Source: JAKGBX01 sp965366835
GTDB lineage: Bacteria > Pseudomonadota > Alphaproteobacteria > Rhodobacterales > Rhodobacteraceae
Length of the DNA stretch: 17,817 nt
Direction: 5' to 3'
NCBI GenBank assembly: GCA_965366835.1
Contig: CBDUGF010000074.1
Location: forward strand, 1-17,817
Shown here piece after piece: positions 14,233-17,817 of this stretch (positions within the stretch are counted from its first letter, which is position 1; every line of letters begins with the position of its first letter). The notes below the pieces were generated by a model. It searched no databases and was not told the DNA's origin. It saw only the letters and a list, made by a program, of their open reading frames with translations. Made by a program: the position numbers and the translations under genes.

Positions 14233-15737
14233 GCAAACCCAACATCCTGATCTTCATGGTCGATCAGCTCAACGGCACGCTGTTTCCCGATGGCCCCGTC
14301 GATTGGCTGCATGTGCCCAACCTGCGGAAACTCGCCGCCCGCTCGACCCGGTTCCAGAATGCCTATACCGCCAGCCCGCTCTGTGCGCCGGGCCGCGCCG
14401 CCTTCATGTCGGGCCAGATGCCGAGCCAGACCGGGGTCTATGACAACGCCGCCGAATTCGCCTCGTCGATCCCCACATATGCCCATCATCTGCGCCGCGC
14501 CGGCTATCAGACCTGCCTTTCGGGCAAGATGCATTTCGTCGGCCCGGATCAGCTGCACGGCTTCGAAGAGCGCCTGACCACCGATGTCTACCCGCCCGAT
14601 TTCGGCTGGACGCCCGACTATCGCAAGCCCGGCGAGCGCATCGAATGGTGGTATCACAATCTCGGCTCGGTCACCGGCGCGGGCGTCGCCGAGATCACCA
14701 ACCAGCTCGAATATGACGACGAGGTGGCCTATCACGCCACGCGCAAACTCTATGATCTGGGGCGCGGGCATGACGCGCGGCCCTGGTGCCTGACGGTCAG
14801 CTTCACCCACCCGCACGATCCTTACGTGGCGCGCAGGAAATACTGGGATTTATACGAGAATTGCAAGCATTTGCAGCCCGAAGTTGAAGCGATGCCTTAT
14901 GAGGCGCACGATGCTCATTCCAAGCGCATCTTCGACGCCAACGACTGGCGCTCCTATGATCTGACGCCCGACATGGTGGCCCGCTCGCGGCGCGCCTATT
15001 TCGCCAATATCTCCTATCTCGACGACAAGATCGGCGAGGTGCTCGAGGCGCTCGACGCGACGCGGCAGGAGGCGATCATTCTCTTCGTCTCCGATCACGG
15101 CGACATGCTGGGCGAGCGCGGGCTGTGGTTCAAGATGAGCTTTTTCGAGGGCTCGTCGCGGGTGCCGCTGATGATCGCCGCGCCCGAGATGAACCCCGGC
15201 CATGTCGGCGAGCCGGTCTCGACCATCGACATCTGCCCGACGCTGTGCGAGCTGGCCGGGGTCTCGATGGCCGAGGTTGCCCCCTGGACCAGCGGCGAAA
15301 GCCTGGTCGGACTCGGCCAGGGGCGGCTGCGCAAATCGCCGGTGGCGATGGAATATGCCGCCGAGGCCAGCATTTCGCCGATGATTGCCCTGCGCGCCGG
15401 GCGCTGGAAATACACCAATTGCGCGCTCGATCCCGAACAGCTGTTCGATCTTCAGGCCGATCCGCACGAGCTGACCGATCTGGCCGAGGATCCGGCTCAT
15501 GCCGACACGCTGGAGCGGTTCCGTGTCGAAGCCGCCGCACGCTGGGATCTGGAGAGTTTCGACGCCGAGGTGCGGATCAGCCAGGCGCGCCGCTGGGTGG
15601 TCTATGAAGCGCTGCGCCAGGGCGGCTATTACCCGTGGGACTACCAGCCGCTGCAAAAAGCCAGCGAACGCTACATGCGCAACCACATGGATCTGAACGT
15701 GCTGGAAGAAAACCAGCGCTTCCCGCGGGGCGAGTGA
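14229..15737 (+). CDS. betC: Choline-sulfatase BetC
   Basis: The 502-residue enzyme hydrolyses choline-O-sulfate to choline and sulfate. It opens with KPNILIFMVDQ; Asp12 and Gln13 are likely metal ligands. The formylglycine motif is SPLCAPGR with Cys52 (the S. meliloti counterpart is Cys54, from memory). Lys100 and His102 in GKMHFVGPDQ and Asp289-His290 in SDHGD complete the visible active site. The C-terminal tail RRWVVYEALRQGGYYPWDYQ with downstream RYMRNH is the choline-sulfatase extension. The ATG at 14229 overlaps betI by 4 nt and begins the family N-terminus; longer readings are betI shadow. The motif is C-x-P-x-R with Gly at the fourth position instead of the more common Ser or Ala. 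It needs a formylglycine-generating enzyme, which is not seen here. Confidence 0.95.
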   Translation: MSKPNILIFMVDQLNGTLFPDGPVDWLHVPNLRKLAARSTRFQNAYTASPLCAPGRAAFMSGQMPSQTGVYDNAAEFASSIPTYAHHLRRAGYQTCLSGKMHFVGPDQLHGFEERLTTDVYPPDFGWTPDYRKPGERIEWWYHNLGSVTGAGVAEITNQLEYDDEVAYHATRKLYDLGRGHDARPWCLTVSFTHPHDPYVARRKYWDLYENCKHLQPEVEAMPYEAHDAHSKRIFDANDWRSYDLTPDMVARSRRAYFANISYLDDKIGEVLEALDATRQEAIILFVSDHGDMLGERGLWFKMSFFEGSSRVPLMIAAPEMNPGHVGEPVSTIDICPTLCELAGVSMAEVAPWTSGESLVGLGQGRLRKSPVAMEYAAEASISPMIALRAGRWKYTNCALDPEQLFDLQADPHELTDLAEDPAHADTLERFRVEAAARWDLESFDAEVRISQARRWVVYEALRQGGYYPWDYQPLQKASERYMRNHMDLNVLEENQRFPRGE

Positions 15738-16378
15738 TGCTGACGGTTTATGGCCGCGCCACGTCCTCGAACGTTCAGGCGCTTCTCTGGGGGCTGGAAG
15801 AGCTGGGGCTTGCTTACGAGCGACTGGACTTTGGCGAGGTCTTTGGTGGCACCGACACGCCGGAGTTTCGCGCAATGAACCCGCATGGCAAGATCCCGGT
15901 GTTGAAAGTGGGAGAGACCGCGCTGTTCGAGACCGGCGCCATCCTGCGCTATCTCGCATCCGAACATGGTGCGGACGCGTTCTGGCCCAGCGCCCCCCTG
16001 CGCCGCGCACAGGTCGATATGTGGGCGGAATGGGCCAAACACGATGTTGCCGAAGCCTTCACCGGCCCGGTTTTCTGGCGTCACACCCGGACCGCTCCGG
16101 AGCGGCGCGACCATGCGGCCATCCGCAAGGCGCTGGATCGCTTTGAAGGACAGCTGGCGATTGCCGCGCCGCGCCTCAGCCAACAGACTTATCTTTGCGG
16201 CGAAAGCCTCACTCTGGCCGATATCCAGTTCGGCCATGTGCTCTATCGCTATTTCGACACCGATCTCAACCGTTGCCTGTTGCCCGCGCTGGCCAGCTAT
16301 TACGCAAGGCGCTGCGCCCGTCCGGCCTATGCAAAAGCGGTTATGGTGTCCTACGACAGCCTGAAGGACACTTTTTGA
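15737..16378 (+). CDS. Glutathione S-transferase-like protein within the bet operon
   Basis: The 213-residue protein is a normal-length GST. It has a thioredoxin-fold N-terminal domain with candidate Ser10/Ser11 in TSSNVQALLW, the cis-proline stretch NPHGKIPVLKVG, the glutathione-contact motif LFETGAILRYLA (usually ES, here ET), and an all-helical C-terminal domain with SLTLADIQFGHVLYRYFD. It is joined to betC and betA by 1-nt TGATG overlaps on both sides, so it is translated with them. GST is not a standard step in betaine synthesis. It may protect against a reactive intermediate such as betaine aldehyde or oxidative by-products, or it may be an inserted passenger. Its GC is slightly lower than in betC (37 of 60 in 15781-15840). 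Catalysis was not tested by any computation. Confidence 0.9.
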   Translation: MLTVYGRATSSNVQALLWGLEELGLAYERLDFGEVFGGTDTPEFRAMNPHGKIPVLKVGETALFETGAILRYLASEHGADAFWPSAPLRRAQVDMWAEWAKHDVAEAFTGPVFWRHTRTAPERRDHAAIRKALDRFEGQLAIAAPRLSQQTYLCGESLTLADIQFGHVLYRYFDTDLNRCLLPALASYYARRCARPAYAKAVMVSYDSLKDTF

Positions 16379-17817
16379 TGCAAGCCGATTACGTCATCGT
16401 CGGGGCGGGCAGCGCGGGCTGTGCCATGGCCTACCGGCTGGCCGAGGCCGGGCGTTCGGTGCTGGTGATCGAGCATGGCGGCTCGGATGCCGGGCCGTTC
16501 ATCCAGATGCCCGCGGCGCTCAGCTATCCGATGAACATGGGGCGTTATGACTGGGGCTACATGACCGAGCCCGAGCCGCATCTCGGCGGCCGCCGTCTTG
16601 TGGCGCCGCGCGGCAAGGTGATCGGCGGGTCGAGCTCGATCAACGGCATGGTCTATGTCCGCGGCCATGCCCGCGATTTCGATCATTGGGCCGAGAGCGG
16701 CGCGCAGGGCTGGGGATTCGCCGATGTGCTGCCCTATTTCAAGCGCATGGAGCATTGGCACGATGGCGGCCATGGCGGCGATCCGTCCTGGCGTGGCACG
16801 GATGGCCCGCTGCATATCACCCGAGGGCCGCGGCGCAATCCGCTCTATCACGCCTTTGTCGAGGCCGGGCGCCAGGCCGGCTATCAGATCACCGACGATT
16901 ACAACGGCCGCCAGCAGGAAGGCTTCGGCCCGTTCGAACAGACGGTGTGGAAGGGGCGGCGCTGGTCGGCGGCCAATGCCTATCTCAAGCCCGCCCTGAA
17001 GCACGAGAATTGCAACGTGCTGCGCGGCCTCGCCACCCGCGTCGTGATCGAAGAGGGCCGCGCCACCGGGGTCGAGATCCTGCGCGGCGGCAAGCGCGAG
17101 ATCATCCAGGCCAACCATGAGGTGATCCTCGCCGCCTCGGCCTTCAACTCGCCCAAGCTCCTGATGCTGTCGGGCATCGGCCCGGGCGCGCATCTCGGGG
17201 ACCACGGCATCGAGGTGCTGGCCGACCGCCCCGGTGTCGGCGCCAATCTCCAGGATCATCTCGAGGTCTATTTCCAGATCGCCGCGAGCCAGCCGATCAC
17301 GCTCTACAAGCATTGGAACCTGTTTTCCAAGGCCATGATCGGGGCGCAATGGCTGTTCACCAAGACCGGCCTCGGCGCCACCAACAGCTTTGAATCCTGC
17401 GGCTTCATCCGCTCGGCCGCCGGTGTCGAGTATCCCGATATCCAGTTCCATTTCCTGCCCTTCGCGGTGCGCTATGATGGCCGCGCGGCCGCCGAGGGGC
17501 ATGGCTTTCAGGCCCATGTCGGGCCGATGCGCGCCGCCTCGCGCGGGGCCGTGACCCTCAGCGCGCCCGATCCGGCCGCGGCGCCGCTGATCCGTTTCAA
17601 CTACATGAGCGAGGCCAGGGATTGGGAGGATTTTCGCCGCTGCCTGCGATTGACCCGCGAGGTCTTCCAGCAGGACGCGTTCAAGCCCTTCGTGCGCCAC
17701 GAGATCCAGCCCGGCGCCGAAGTCACCAGCGATGACGCGCTCGACGATTTCATCCGCGAACACGCCGAAAGCGCCTATCATCCTTGCGGCACCTGCAGGA
17801 TGGGGCGCGCCGACGAT
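16378..17817 (+). CDS. betA: Choline dehydrogenase BetA (3' end outside window)
   Basis: The frame is open from the ATG at 16378 to the window end, giving 480 of about 550 residues. It is a GMC flavoprotein: the FAD dinucleotide fold is VIVGAGSAGCAMAYRLAEAG with Glu32 (residues 6-35). The first GMC signature includes GKVIGGSSSINGMVYVRG near 79-96, and the second is AFNSPKLLMLSGIGPG near 255. His468 in AYHPCGTCRMG is the likely catalytic histidine (E. coli BetA His473, from memory); the paired Asn lies beyond the edge. BetA oxidises choline to betaine aldehyde, and often onward to betaine, at the membrane. The start overlaps the GST gene by 1 nt. A long open frame on the opposite strand (16351-17781) is a GC-codon shadow of this gene. 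Confidence 0.96.
   Translation, partial: MQADYVIVGAGSAGCAMAYRLAEAGRSVLVIEHGGSDAGPFIQMPAALSYPMNMGRYDWGYMTEPEPHLGGRRLVAPRGKVIGGSSSINGMVYVRGHARDFDHWAESGAQGWGFADVLPYFKRMEHWHDGGHGGDPSWRGTDGPLHITRGPRRNPLYHAFVEAGRQAGYQITDDYNGRQQEGFGPFEQTVWKGRRWSAANAYLKPALKHENCNVLRGLATRVVIEEGRATGVEILRGGKREIIQANHEVILAASAFNSPKLLMLSGIGPGAHLGDHGIEVLADRPGVGANLQDHLEVYFQIAASQPITLYKHWNLFSKAMIGAQWLFTKTGLGATNSFESCGFIRSAAGVEYPDIQFHFLPFAVRYDGRAAAEGHGFQAHVGPMRAASRGAVTLSAPDPAAAPLIRFNYMSEARDWEDFRRCLRLTREVFQQDAFKPFVRHEIQPGAEVTSDDALDDFIREHAESAYHPCGTCRMGRADD

Noticed and set aside
16351..17781. 476-residue minus-strand open frame opposite betA
   Set aside because: It mirrors the codons of betA, which has full GMC motifs. No family or ribosome binding site supports it.

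Overview
The window is high-GC DNA with tightly packed, overlapping genes. The protein set (a choline/glycine-betaine locus with choline sulfatase, TctCBA, ArgP-LysE, and PepSY plus cytochrome b) and the terminator style point to an alphaproteobacterium, most likely a Rhodobacteraceae/Roseobacter-group organism. This placement rests on protein recognition and has not been checked by a database search. No tRNA, rRNA, CRISPR array or intact insertion sequence was seen.

Layout: (1) 1-276 holds the C-terminal end of a MerR-family metal-responsive regulator in DNA of clearly lower GC, followed by a gap with an inverted repeat. (2) 277-3208 (minus) is a tctC-tctB-tctA tripartite tricarboxylate transporter operon. 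(3) 3410-4150 (plus) is the YebC/TACO1-family protein gene. (4) 4258-4935 (minus) is an unrecognised two-domain protein, with a strong ribosome binding site, an AT-richer leader and a REP-like hairpin on each side. (5) 5182-6804 is a divergent argP/lysE pair with a clear dyad between the genes. (6) 6823-8645 (minus) is a compact cluster read in the order PepSY protein, four-helix cytochrome b, membrane-anchored LuxR regulator, hotdog thioesterase; the last three genes overlap. (7) 8982-9887 (plus) is a DMT-family (EamA) exporter. It converges on the choline transporter operon through two related terminator modules arranged as one long inverted repeat.

(8) 10034-17817 is a choline-to-glycine-betaine locus with two divergent arms around a 94-bp region that carries a near-perfect palindrome, probably the BetI operator. 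The minus arm is choX, a putative lipoprotein gene, choW and choV (choline ABC import). The plus arm is betI, betC (choline sulfatase), a glutathione S-transferase-like gene and betA (choline dehydrogenase, cut by the window end), every junction overlapping by 1-4 nt. Together they would import choline, release choline from choline-O-sulfate, and oxidise it to betaine aldehyde. betB is not in the window and may lie downstream of betA.

The least expected features are the GST gene inside the bet operon, the lipoprotein gene between choX and choW, the PepSY/cytochrome b/membrane-LuxR/thioesterase cluster, the orphan protein at 4258-4935, and the paired terminator inverted repeat at 9891-10007.
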